This document shows, piece after piece, positions 37,463 to 48,441 of a DNA stretch of 64,000 nt. How positions within the stretch are numbered: position 1 is the stretch's first letter; each line of letters begins with the position of its first letter. The translations under genes were made by a program, and so were the position numbers. The DNA lies in contig OY855916.1 in the NCBI GenBank assembly GCA_963693305.1, forward strand, positions 3,413,501-3,477,500, written 5' to 3'. The stretch comes from Meandrina meandrites. Its lineage: Eukaryota; Cnidaria; Anthozoa; Scleractinia; Meandrinidae. The notes beneath the pieces were generated by a model. It saw only the letters and a program-made list of their open reading frames with translations, was not told where the DNA came from and searched no databases.

Positions 37463-38337
37463 TTAGCTACAGTTTTCCATAAAGATAAAAAATATCAAGA
37501 TGATGATCCTCTCTTGCGTCATGACAACGAGAACAAGGCAGGTGGAAACCAAGCATAAATAGCCATTATTTTTTTCTTGGCTTGTGAGCGGGCGGAATTC
37601 TCCAAATCCTGCAATCTGATTGGTTCCGGGAGCGGGCGGAAATTTTCGATCTTGCCCGCTCACGGAGCGATTCCGCCCGGCTAGCTCGCTGTGTTTTCAT
37701 TCAGTCGCGGCGAGACGAACCCATGAAAGTTTTGCTCTCCAAAATTAATGTAGTTGTTCACCAGCCGTTGTAGATATGAAAGGAAAAGTAAGCAGTAGAA
37801 TTAAAGGCCTTGAAGTTCTCCAAAAGGCGAGTATTCATTCTCTTTATTGACAAAATCAAATTGTTCAAGTTTTATGGCGGTAGTTTGTCGATCGTTGTTT
37901 GTGCATTCGCACTGATTTTCACGCCATTGCGCTTACCTGTAAGTCGCCGGTTTATATACCCGATTGATTCTTTCAAAAGCTAAATTAGTAACGGAATTAA
38001 AGGCCTTGAAGTTCTCTAATAGGCGGGTATTCTTTGTATTTATTGACAAAATCAAGTTATAGTTTTATAGTCGTAGTTTTCCGATCGTTGTTTGTGCATT
38101 TGCACTGATTTTCACGCCGTAATGCGGTTGACTGCAAGTCACTAGTTTACAGACTTGATTTATCCTTTCAAGCGCTTTGCCTTTCTGCTACTTTTCCCCA
38201 AAACAATATACTGCTTATGACCATTCAAGAAAATGAGATGTTTCGATAAAAAACGGTGAAATAAATTCTCGCAAAATTGTGCCGCGTGCAGGCGACCAAA
38301 CTACACATTCAGTTTAGCTTCATTCAATTTCACTTTC
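37463..38337. repeat. Tandem duplication of about 190 bp
   Basis: Copy 1 at about 37798-37985 and copy 2 at about 37990-38170 share AATTAAAGGCCTTGAAGTTC, TTTATTGACAAAATCAA, CGATCGTTGTTTGTGCATT and TGATTTTCACGCC. No gene is supported in the surrounding sequence. Confidence 0.7.
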
Positions 38338-38607
38338 GTGACTCGAGATTTTTTATGCTCTCTTTTGCTGCTGTATTGTGCTTCTTTTGTATTATTTAAG
38401 TTACTTTTCTCTTTTTTTCTGATGACCTTTTCCGTGAGTACTGTTCACTTTAGCAAATTTATTTTGTTTGGCGGTAAACAAATCATTCTTTACTCTTGCC
38501 GTAGCTTAGCGATCGATTCAACATTGGATGCGCGCGTATAAAATTACATTTTGCAAGACGATCTTTTTAGTTTTTTTTTTTTTAACGAGGAAGAAAAAAA
38601 TAAATAA

Positions 38608-38755
38608 GTTATTTACCGGCTTTGGGTCGGTCCGTATCGTGAAAAACTGTGACCTCGGCCTTGAAAATGCTGCCCTCGGCCTGCGGCCTCGGGCAGCATT
38701 TTCAAGACCTCGGTCACAGTTTTTCACGATACGGACCTCCCAGCCGGTAAATAAC
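38608..38755. mobile_element. 148-bp near-perfect palindrome
   Basis: GTTATTTACCGGC at the left and GCCGGTAAATAAC at the right, with arms containing CCGTATCGTGAAAAACTGTG and a CCTCGGCCTGCGGCCTCGGG centre. It would form a long hairpin; probably a small palindromic MITE. Confidence 0.8.
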
Positions 38756-38789
38756 ATATATTTATCCACCGCATCGAAAAAGTTGGCGA

Positions 38790-39250
38790 CTGGTACATTT
38801 ACCTATAAATCCTGGCGAGCGAAAACCCTAAAAACGTCATAAAAAAACGCACAGAAAAACTCTAAAAACTTCAAACCCGGCATGAACAATGTTGTTAGTG
38901 AAAGGACAAGTTCCGCAGAAACGTGGCTTTCTGGGTGCCCTAATGTCTGTGTTAGGTTCGCAAGGTATTTTACATGTGGTAAAATGAACGGCCGGTGGAT
39001 TGAAAGGCTACGTAATACGCTAGTGAAATTCGGCCTAATGTGAGGTAGGTGAAAAGATCGAATTTAATAGAGAAGGGCATGCTATGCTTAGCCCATTCGT
39101 TATCATCAAACATGAAGGAGTGGAGAGCAAGCAGTATCATCTCTCCCCGGGGCTAGATGGTAGAGCTCGCTCTCGGTATTTGCGCGGCCACTTTTCGCTC
39201 CAAGGGAACGAGAAACCAAGAAAATGGGAAACTGTTCTAATTACGCCTAA
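38790..39250. other. Intergenic stretch, no gene seen
   Basis: Short incidental frames only. Confidence 0.4.
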
Positions 39251-39258
39251 TTAGTACC

Positions 39259-39277
39259 AGTAATCACATGATTTCGA

Positions 39278-39318
<41 letters not shown>

Positions 39319-39380
39319 GCAAACAAAATTGCACGAGCCCGTAGGGCGAGTGCAATTTGTAGTCTTTGAAAAATTTACGA

Positions 39381-39416
<36 letters not shown>

Positions 39417-39425
39417 GTGATTACT
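39259..39425. mobile_element. 167-bp inverted repeat (MITE-like)
   Basis: AGTAATCACATGATTT at the left and AAATCATGTGATTACT at the right. The arms continue with TGCAATTTGGAATAAATAAG and its complement. Confidence 0.75.
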
Positions 39426-40380
39426 AGTTAATAATATACAAGCAACCATTTCTGTCACGCTTTGTTAATTTTCGTGACAAATTCATGTGTCGAGCGCCCG
39501 GCTGTAAATTTGACGTGTGAATTCATGCGTAAATATTCAATTCATGCACTCGCTGGAAGTGCTGCATGAAAGGTTTTTAGTTCAGAATTAGTCTTCTCGC
39601 CGTTAAATTTGAAGAACTTGAATAGCAAAGCAAATTTTCCTAAGCGGCTAAGGTTCTGCTGCTGTTCTTTTCGGTGGGTTTAAGAAACTCCGTGTGTGCC
39701 GTGTTTGTGCACGGTCGAGCCGAAAACAGCCTTCATATCAGCACATGATGTTTTGACAGAATATCGAAATACTGAACTAGAATCCACCGAAGGGATCTTC
39801 TCAGTGCAGAGGAGAGCATTCAGCTACAACTCCGTGTTGCTGGCTGATTTCACCGGGCGTTCTACAGGTTAGATATGCCTTTTAATACCACGTTTGGCGC
39901 CTTTTGTTATTGAGCGAGCTTTAACAACAGCTGCAAAAATTTAGCTAAGCTTACCTAATTTCTCAGCTTTCTCTCTTGAAAAAATAGAATGCTTGCTTCT
40001 CTCGTCTTCAAAACTAAGAAGTAGTCTGTTCCTAGGCAGTCTGGTTAGTACTTCTTCGCGTTTCCCTTCAGAGAATTGAAGTATTCAGAGTATATGTTTC
40101 GGCGAGGATTGTCAGTGCGCTTTGGCGTATTAAAATTGGCCGTCGACCTGAGTTTAATTTCAAATTAATGCTTTGTCCTCATTGCTTTTGTGATTATTCC
40201 TCGTCTTTCACACCTCTCGACCATTGGTAATTTTTGTAGTGCTCTTTTACTTTGCGTTACTTTCAAGCTTTTCAATAAAATTGCGTTATACAGATCAAAC
40301 AATCTTGTCTCACTTTTGTCCGCCATTTTGTTTGTCCGAGATGGATTTTGCATGAAGCTGGCGTAAATGTCAATCATTTT
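39426..40380. other. Intergenic stretch, no gene seen
   Basis: Neither strand shows a recognisable exon or element. Confidence 0.4.
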
Positions 40381-40385
40381 CAATT

Positions 40386-40450
40386 TCACCGTTTCACGTT
40401 TTGCACTGCCAATTTCACTTTCTGCACTGCCAATTTCACTTTTTGCACTG
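40386..40450. repeat. 21-bp minisatellite, three units
   Basis: Units of AATTTCACTTTYTGCACTGCC repeat three times. Confidence 0.75.
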
Positions 40451-40570
40451 GTTTGGAATTAATTGACGTGTTCTTAGCCAATCAGAATGAAGAAATTGCT
40501 GCTTGTATATTATTAGGCACGTCTAATTACGCCTTCTGTCTATATTTTAAGGGAGCTAGAGTAAATGCTT

Positions 40571-40747
40571 AAACAGAATAAAACGTTCTCTAGTAAGAAA
40601 TATTAAAAACTATAAGCTTTCCTCAGCCAGTCTGCTGGCTTCAATTGATAAGAAATTTATTCATTTTTTATCGTTCAAGTCAGCAGAAAGCTGACGAAAG
40701 CTCATAGTTTTTAATTTTTCGTACCAGAGAACGCCTTTATTCTGTTT
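40571..40747. repeat. Inverted repeat (MITE-like)
   Basis: AAACAGAATAAAACGTTCTCT faces AGAGAACGCCTTTATTCTGTTT, with inner arms around AAAAACTATAAGCTTTC and GAAAGCTCATAGTTTTTAA. Confidence 0.65.
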
Positions 40748-41303
40748 TATTATGAATCCTGGCAACGGATCTTATATTTTTTAGAATAATTGCTGTTTAA
40801 AGTGTAAGATAAATGAAGCATGAACTTCGTTTATGCAATAATTTCCCAAAACATGCACATTATTCATTATTCCGTTACGGGACTTAAACAAGAAGTTCCA
40901 CTATAAAAGGGATGGTACCTCCCACATTTCACACCTTTTGGGCGCGAAATGCAAATTTTCACTCTTGCATTCATGGCACGTTGCAGAGTCAAGCGTCCTG
41001 CAAATTAAATACGCCTCAAAACCTCATGAAACCAAAAGATACCCTTTACAAAAGTAAAATATAACTTGTTAACGTTTTAGCATAGCATTCTCAACAAAAA
41101 TGAAGCACATTTTACCAGCAACTGTCACGGAGAAAGCGCGGGTTGTTTGTCAGCTGTTTACGCTTTGATGGTTTATTGACAACTGGGCGTGAGAATGGCC
41201 AGGCCTGGCCCCTTTTATACCGGAACTTCCTGTTTAACCATTCTTCATTCCGCTATCAACCGATTGTATTCCACGAAGTCAGTGTTTACAATCTCTTTCT
41301 TCA

Positions 41304-42026
41304 ATGGGGATATCTTCATCTCGTAACTCGAAGAAAAAAATCAATTCTCGCAGCAGTGAAGAGGGTCGTACAGGGGGGGTCTCTGGCACGATTCACGGAC
41401 TAAAGAAATAACGAATCACGGATCACGGATATTGAAATTTCATTTTCCCGAATCACGAAAATAAGTACTCTTTTATCCTGTTCTTACGCTACAAATAGTG
41501 TTTGAAGAAATCAAAATTGATTAAGAAATTAAGAAAATAAGAAAGAAACATACTCTTTTATCCTGTTCTTACTCTACAAAGAGTGTTTGACGTTACGATA
41601 ATTATACGGAGGTCACATTTGAGGTCTCGCGTCTCAAAATCGCGCAAAATAAAGTCAATAAAGTGGTGAAATCACGAATATCGGTTATTGATTCAAGCTC
41701 TTCACGTTTCACGCAAAACCTTCTGGTCACGGGTCACGAGGAACAAATTTATTAAATTCACGTTTCACGGAAAATAAAATCAGCTAATCACGCGTCACGA
41801 GAATACCCCTGTACCACCCTCAGTGAAGTGTTAGAGGATGCAAAGAAACGCATCAAAGGATCTCAAGACATTTTGAACCACGAGACGAAAAGAGCTCACA
41901 AGGAACTAGTAGCTTGTGATGAGTCAGCAAAGAAGCTCGAGCTCGTTCATTTCTCTAAGACGATAAAACTCAATGTCGGTGGCCACCTTTTCTCAACCAG
42001 TTTGGTAACCTTGAACAAAGATCCAG
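41304..42026 (+). pseudogene. BTB/T1-TLDc copy F, orphan exon 1 split by a MITE
   Basis: The exon starts at ATG 41304 (two codons upstream of the start used by B and E, whose ATG is ATA here). It is interrupted at 41361 by a hAT-like MITE and resumes at 41829. Without the insert and one target copy it is 256 nt, open, and ends LNVGGHLFSTSLVTLNKDP at a normal CCAG|GTATTT donor. The intron matches that of copy B for about 35 bases, then a Penelope-like fragment begins. No exon 2 or 3 is found downstream in the window. The gene is therefore doubly broken. Confidence 0.82.
41362..41820. mobile_element. 459-bp hAT-like MITE inside exon 1 of copy F
   Basis: Termini are AGGGTCGTACAGGGG and the complement of CCCCTGTACCACCCT. 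A perfect 8-bp target duplication CAGTGAAG lies at 41354-41361 and 41821-41828. The interior has many TCACG-type repeats and no coding capacity. Confidence 0.92.
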
Positions 42027-42061
42027 GTATTTTTAAAATACCTTTACATATGACATCTTGA

Positions 42062-42960
42062 ATGACGCAATCCTTGTCTCCATGGATGTCACAAGCCTTT
42101 ACACAAACATCCCGCAGGAGGAAGGAATTACTTTAGTATGTCAAGCATGTGAAACCTTTCATGACAAAAACCCTCCTATAGCTACACATTAGCTTAGACA
42201 AATGCTGAGCCTAATCCTAAAAGAAAATTCCAAACACACGGAACAGCCATGGGCACTTAAATAGCCTTTGCCAATATTTTTATGGCAAAAATAAAAAAAG
42301 GAGATCTTGAGGCAAAGCGCTAAGCAACCACTATTTTGGGAAAGGTTTATTCGCGATATCTTTAATTTGTGGGACACAAACGAAGCATACATTCAGGTCT
42401 TCATTGAGAAATCAAATTCTTATCACCCTACAATCAAGTTCACCGATGAAGTCTCCGAAAATGAAACAACATTCTTGGACACAACAGTCTATAACGGAGA
42501 GCGATTCGAGAATGAAAGCATTCTTAATGCGCGCTCACATTTCAAACCAACTGAAACCTTTCAGTGCACTCACTTCAACAGCTCTCACCCACCAGGCGTT
42601 AAAAAAGGCTTTTTCAAAGGAGAAGCTCTCACACTTCTAAGAACAAACTCTTCAAGAGTTACTTTTACAGACAACATTAAAACCTTCAAAACGTGCCTTA
42701 TTTCTAGGGTTTATCCTAAGAAATTGGTGGAAAAGATCCTCTCAGAAGGTAACTATGCAGACAGAAAAGCAGCTGTAACACAGAAACAGAACGCACAAAA
42801 AGCTTCTACCCTTTGTGACGCAATTTTAACCATCATTACAATGTTTTGAAAGCATACTAATGGACAAATGGCATTTAATACAAGAACAACCATTACTCAG
42901 AGAGATATTCAAGGAGCGTCCCTTGATTTCTTATAGAAAAGGAAAATTGCTTAAAGACAT
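42062..42960 (+). mobile_element. Penelope-like reverse transcriptase remnant
   Basis: From 42062 one frame reads LNDAILVSMDVTSLYTNIPQ, the core RT strand before motif A of Penelope-like elements. It is interrupted by a TAG at about 42189. HGTAMGT then appears in a second frame. A 180-codon frame (42307-42849) carries the FLDT motif, HFKPTETFQCTHFNSSHPPG, VKKGFFKGEALTLLRTNSS and a C-terminal thumb-like region. ISYRKGKLLKDI follows in another frame near 42920-42960. It is 5'-truncated, frameshifted, and lacks a visible GIY-YIG domain. Confidence 0.8.
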
Positions 42961-42962
42961 TG

Positions 42963-43297
42963 TCGCGTTCCCGAATCGAGTACTCGGAGCAAGTATCGAT
43001 TAAAGACCGCAGTGGCCAACCACACACTCCAATGCTGTAGATTTACTGACTTTATTACGTACTTGATCACAACGATTGAAGCATGCGACAGTGAAAAGTT
43101 ATAATTCCTGACTCCGTTTGTGAAAAAAGGTGAAGAAAATCTCTGACAAATATCTCTGTGTATTTTGAAAACTCCGTGCAATCTCCGTTTTGACTAAGTC
43201 CGTAATAAAGTCAGTAAATCTACAGCATTGGAGTGTGTGGTTGGCCACTGCGGTCTTTAATCGATGCTTGCTCCGAGTACTCGATTCGGGAACGCGA
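42963..43297. repeat. 97-bp inverted repeat next to the Penelope remnant
   Basis: The arm 42963-43059 (TCGCGTTCCCGAATCGAGTA onward) is the reverse complement of 43201-43297, with one mismatch seen by eye. The spacer is about 141 bp. Confidence 0.85.
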
Positions 43298-43299
43298 TA

Positions 43300-44082
43300 G
43301 ACATGCTTGTGAAAGCAAAACTTTAAAGGCTGTGGAACAACACAATGGACACACAGCAGGAGTTGCGTAGCTCTGTCAATCCCTATTTTAGTCATGATTT
43401 TTGAAGAGCAGGTAAAAAATTTACAATGTTATAAGACGGAAAAAACACTCCAAACACTTAACGGTATTTTTTCCGGAAACAGTAAACATTAAAAAAGTGG
43501 CCATTATAACAGCAAACACTAAAAAATGTGGGCAAATAACACTAAACAGTAAACCCCATTCATACCCTCTTCATTCCTGGAAGCTTGCAGCCTTGTAGTA
43601 GGACAGCAAAATGAATTATTTGCAATACAACGTTCTTTCTAAGGAGCTTACATGTAACTGTTCTGCACGCAGCTCAATCGTAAGGAATCTGAATTGAACT
43701 GTAACAACTATCGTTGATGTATCGCTTAGAACGTTTGTCTGAACAAAAGATTGAACCAAAATAATCAATTATTCATTTTGAATTTATTTATCACTCTTTA
43801 TTTCAAAGATCCCCTGCGAGAACTGTAAAAAGTAGTGTAAGAATTGTAGTCTAAGGACGTATTGTATAGTAAGTAGTATAAGTAATGTTTTGTTAGTGGT
43901 ATTGTAAGTAGTGTCTTGCTTTGTAACTTGTAGTGTTCACGTGTTGTAATTAAAAAAAAAGAAGATCGCTAAAAAAAGATCCCCTGCGAGAAACAAACGG
44001 TCACTGTTCACCGACTCACACCGCGAGTACGACAACATATGTTTGTGTGTTCAACGGAACTTCATTTGTCTGCTACGTAACC
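43300..44082. other. Intergenic stretch left of the Polinton
   Basis: No gene. The sequence near 43545-43567 (CAGTAAACCCCATTCATACC) resembles the right terminus of the hAT-like MITE ending at 13932. GATCCCCTGCGAGAA occurs twice (about 43809 and 43979). Confidence 0.4.
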
Positions 44083-44087
44083 ATTCG

Positions 44088-44377
44088 AGTAGTATCGTCG
44101 GGACTAATCAAATACCACTTTGGGTGCACCTAAATTTTTCACCTCTTCACGGGACTAGTAGTCAGGGACCAAAGCCAAACCATGCTCACATGGCTCGCAT
44201 GGTTCAGCTTTGGACCCTGACTATAGTCCCGTAAAGAGGGTAAAAAATTTAGGTTTACCAAAGATAGTATTTGATTAGTCCCGACTATACTACTTAAGGA
44301 AAAGAAAGGAAATGAAAGGGAGTGAAACCCCACGGCGGGGACAAGCAATTAGAGAATTGACACCGTGCAGTATAAAA
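44088..44377 (+). repeat. Left terminal inverted repeat of the Polinton
   Basis: 290 bp. The outer 207 bp (44088-44294) are themselves an imperfect palindrome, with GTCGGGACTAATCAAATAC at the outer edge and GTATTTGATTAGTCCCGAC at the inner edge. The inner part contains GTGAAACCCCACGGCGGGG and ends in a TATA box, GTATAAAA, at 44370-44377. Confidence 0.93.
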
Positions 44378-44451
44378 GTTTTTCAATTAGAGAAATACAA
44401 CATTAAGTTAACAACAATTAATTAAAAATATTTTTTTCTACATAATATATA

Positions 44452-47400
44452 ATGGACGAAATAGACTTCGAATCTCTTGAAAATGTAGACCTCGAATCTC
44501 TCGAACAAGAACTTGCGAGAATAGACCCGGAAGAGTTGCGCTATTTATCGCAATTACTTTCAGAAAACGTGCCTGTGGTTAAAAAGATAATAAGGAATGT
44601 GCTGGAAGAACCAATCCCAGAAGAAACAAAGAAGCGATTAAAACCACCTTTGCAACCAAAACCTTACAAACCAATAGCACCCCCAAGAAAAAGGAACAGA
44701 AGACAAAAAATTATTAGACAGTTTCAACTTCAGAGACAGTTTGATCCCATCCACCCACAAAACATAAGAAATGTGGCAGACTACCAGAATGAGGTTGTGG
44801 ATAAGTACAAGGACGAAACAACTGAGGGTGTAGAGATAAAAGGTAGGCGTTATATTCGGTGGCGCGTCAAAAAGGACCTGGAAAGAGAACAAACATCAAA
44901 ATTCATGGAAAAAATAAGAAAGAACGTAAGAACATCATTTTACATAAGGTACGTTTTTGCATTTAATTTGCGCAACATTGAAGACGGAACCTTTCTTACC
45001 TTCTACCAAAATGAAAAAGGCTCCCGATGGATAAACAAACTAGAAGACGCGGAAAAATGGCTGAGGGGAAGGGAGACCAGACACAAAATGGATCTTCGAC
45101 CACTACTATGCTGTTGATGTAAAAGTTGTGCTTGACCGTCAACCGCTGATGGGAACAGGCCAATTACCAGACTGGCTGCGCAATCGTGCACACGCAGCGA
45201 GAGGGCAAGCAATGGTGGCACTGGATACCTATAGAGATAACTTGTGTTTATGGCGTTGTATTGCTGTGCACAGAGGAGCTAGACCAGATCGAAGTACAAA
45301 AGCAGCGCAAGGTCTAGCCAAGAGTTTCTTCAAGCTCAGGGATACGCCGACGGACTGGCCAAAAACCTCACTAGATGAATTGGAAAAGGTAGAAATGCAT
45401 CTGAATAAGGGCACTTCTTTTTCAGGTTGGCTTGGCATCAGGGTTTATGTCCCTGAGCGTGTAGATGATAAAGAAGTGGTTTGGCATCTCACAAGAAATC
45501 CGGCGTCAAAGTTAAAAAACATCATGACAATAGGAATTTTTGGAGAGCACGCATTTTTAATAAAAGACATTGCAAAGTTGGCAAATCTTTATGCATGCGT
45601 TCATTGCAATGCAAGATTCACACAAGCAACCCATCTTCAACGTCACGCAGATAGATGCGCCCAAGGGAAAACTGCAATAGATTGCCCAGGCGAAAAGGTG
45701 GAAGCACCGCAGACAGCTTATGAGAAAGCATTTTACCCAAAACATAACGCATCGAATGAATCAATTCAGTGGCTAGAGTACGTAGCAAAGCATTGGAATA
45801 TGACCATTTACCACGCAATGTAAGGCCACGGAGGAGAGCGATGGATAGGGAAAAGACCAGTTGATGGATACAACCATAAGAGAAAGTTAGTTCTTCAGTA
45901 TCACGGATGCTACTGGCACGGTTGTCCTAAATGTTACCCTGATCGGGATAAAATAATTGAACGTGGCGACAGAACAAGAGAAGATCTCTTCCAAGCGACA
46001 ATGAGGCGCACAGCTTACCTCAGAAAGGAAGGATACAAAGTAATAGAGTGTTGGGCGTGCGAAGTTGGAGACAAATATGCCGAACAACTGCCAAAAACCC
46101 AAACAAAAAGTTATCCACATGTGATTTTGTACGATTTGAGGCGTACGGAGACAAAAATAAGCGAAAGGATCCGACAGACAATTTAACAATCGAGAATGAG
46201 CACGTACCAATCTCGGTGAGCATCGGTGACACCCTTGAAAGAGAGCCAACTCACATCTGTGAAAAAGATCCCGCAGAGCTGATCCGCAAGTTTATGGAAG
46301 AGCTGGAGAGACGCGGAAAAAACATAAGAACAAAAGTAAGAGATGAATTTATGCCAGCAGACGTAAACCTGCTACCAAAAGATCAGAGAAAAAAAATAGA
46401 AGAATGGTGTGATCAGGTCCCAGTCACCGGTTTTAACTCTGGGACTTACGATCTGAATCTGATCAAAAACTACTTCGCAGAGCGTCTTACAGGCACAACC
46501 AACAAAGTCAGAGTAGCAAAGAACGGAAACAAAATCATGTTCTTACTCACTTCAGGCTTCCGTTTCCTTGACATAATCAACTACCTCGGCCCGGGAACCA
46601 GCCACGAGAAATGGGTAGAGGCCTACGAGTGCAAGACAGTGAAATCGTGGTTCCCATACGAGTGGTTTGACAGACCAGAAAAGCTGGATTACCCAGGATT
46701 ACCGGATTATATGGATTGGTATTCAAAGTTGAAAGGAGACTTTGTACTGAAACTGTCAAAATGGAAAGCCTGCAAAAAGACGTTTCGAGAAGAGGGAATG
46801 AAAACCTTCGAAGACTGGGTGCGTTACTACAATAATCTCGATGTCGCCCCCGGACTTGAGGCGCTACAAAAAATGAAAAACTTCTACACTGAGAAGGGAA
46901 TCGACATAATGAAAGACGCGGTCAGCATCCCAGATGTGAGCTTACACTACCTGCTAAGGGGAGCTATTGAACGCAACGCGGATCTTTACAGCCCAAGCAA
47001 AGAAGCATATGATATGTTGAAAGCAGCAGTTGTTGGAGGGCCGAGCCTCGTTTTCACAAGATACCACGAAGTTGGAAAAACAAGAATAAGGTCGCATCAA
47101 ATAGCGGAACCAAAACTTTGCAAAAACATCCTCGGATACGATGCCAACGCCCTGTATCTCTCAACCATGCTAAGAGAAATGCCTTGCGGAAAGGAAAAGG
47201 TTGTACACTACACAAAAGAGTACCAAACAGATGGGGCTCCAGTACTAACGCACAGACTCAAAGAAGGAAGCTGGTTCGGATATGCAGAAATAGATATAGA
47301 GATTCCAAATCACTTACACCAAAAGTTCGAGGAAATGTGTCCATTCTTTCACAACAAAGCGGTGCCAGCCAAAGCTGTCCCCGAGCATATGCTGAAATAC

Positions 47401-48441
47401 TTGCGTGATACAGGAAGAAAACGAGGAGAAGATAAGAAACTTATGGGAACGTTGGCAGCACAGAAAATTCTTGTGTACGCCCCTCTACTACTCTGGTATG
47501 TGAATCACGGGGCAGTTATCAAAAGGGTTTATCGTACAATTGACTACACACCGGCAAAAATCTTTCCCTGGTTCGTGGAACAAGTCACGGAGGCTCGCCG
47601 GACAGGAGACGTGGAAAAAAGCAAAGCACTGCTGGCCGACATATTCAAACTGTTGGGAAACAGCGGGTACGGAAAGCTCATCGAAGCCTTGGAACGGCAA
47701 ACAAACGTCATTTACACAAAAGATGAGAAGGTAGTTGACAGAGCTCTGAGAAGTGCATACTTTTCAGATCTTGATGAGATTGGAGAGGCGTATGAGTTAG
47801 AAAGTCGAAAGCCACGAATCACAATCAGACGCCCATTTCAGATTGGAATCGCAGTCTATCAGCTGGCAAAGCTGAGGATGTTGGAATTTTATTACGACTT
47901 CCTTGACAGATACTTTGACAGAAAAGATTTCGAGCTGTTACAAATGGATACGGACAGCAACTACTTAGCAATCTCAGGTAAGAAACTCGAGGACATTGTG
48001 CGACCAGAGCTGAAAGCAGAATTTGAGGCTCAAAAAAAGAATTGGCTGGCATGGAACAAGTGGAGTGGTAGAACGCCGGGTCTGTTTAAGCTGGAGTGTG
48101 AGGGGGATCGGATGATTGCACTCTGCTCCAAATGCTACTATATAGACGACCGAGGCGAAAAAAAGAAGTTCAGCACAAAAGGTATGTCGAGGAAGCAAAA
48201 CGATATAACCTGGCATCGTTTCAAGGCAGCGCTAGAAGGTCGCCATGATATGGCAACAAACAGAGGTTTCAGAATGAGGGACGGGAATATAGTAACTTAC
48301 GAGCAGGAGAAGCTGGGGTTGAGTGCATACTATGACAAACGATGGGTACTACCCGACGGGATACACACCGAACCAATCGAATATCACAGTGGGGTATCAC
48401 CAACTCAGTTGCTACCCCACACCCCAAGGGTAAGGATTTAG
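44452..48441 (+). pseudogene. Protein-primed family B DNA polymerase (pPolB), interrupted
   Basis: This replicates the Polinton by protein priming. TATATA at 44446-44451 abuts the ATG. The N-terminal part (44452-45117) is charged and basic. A frameshift near 45062-45075 moves to the second segment (to 45823), which carries a C2H2-like finger (YACVHCNARFTQATHLQRH). A TAA at 45821-45823 interrupts the run into GHGGERW and QYHGCYWHGCPKC, typical of these enzymes. A second frameshift at about 46133-46137 falls inside the ExoI motif (one base short). The last segment to 48441 is intact. It has ExoII-like GFNSGTYDLN, polymerase motif A YDANALYLS, motif B KLLGNSGYGK and motif C MDTDSNY. All catalytic polymerase motifs are kept. 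The stop overlaps the convergent integrase stop by four bases. The lesions could be real or assembly errors. Confidence 0.92.
48389..48420. repeat. Polinton dispersed palindrome, compound form
   Basis: GTGGGGTATCACCAACTCAG runs into TTGCTACCCCAC: an outer GTGGGGTA/TACCCCAC stem around an AACTCAGTT core. It lies inside the last codons of pPolB. The same compound form is at 54413-54442 and, with a weaker outer stem, 51525-51560. Confidence 0.8.

Noticed and set aside
43099..43395. Minus-strand 98-codon frame as a gene
   Set aside because: It runs through an arm of the inverted repeat and has no recognisable domain.
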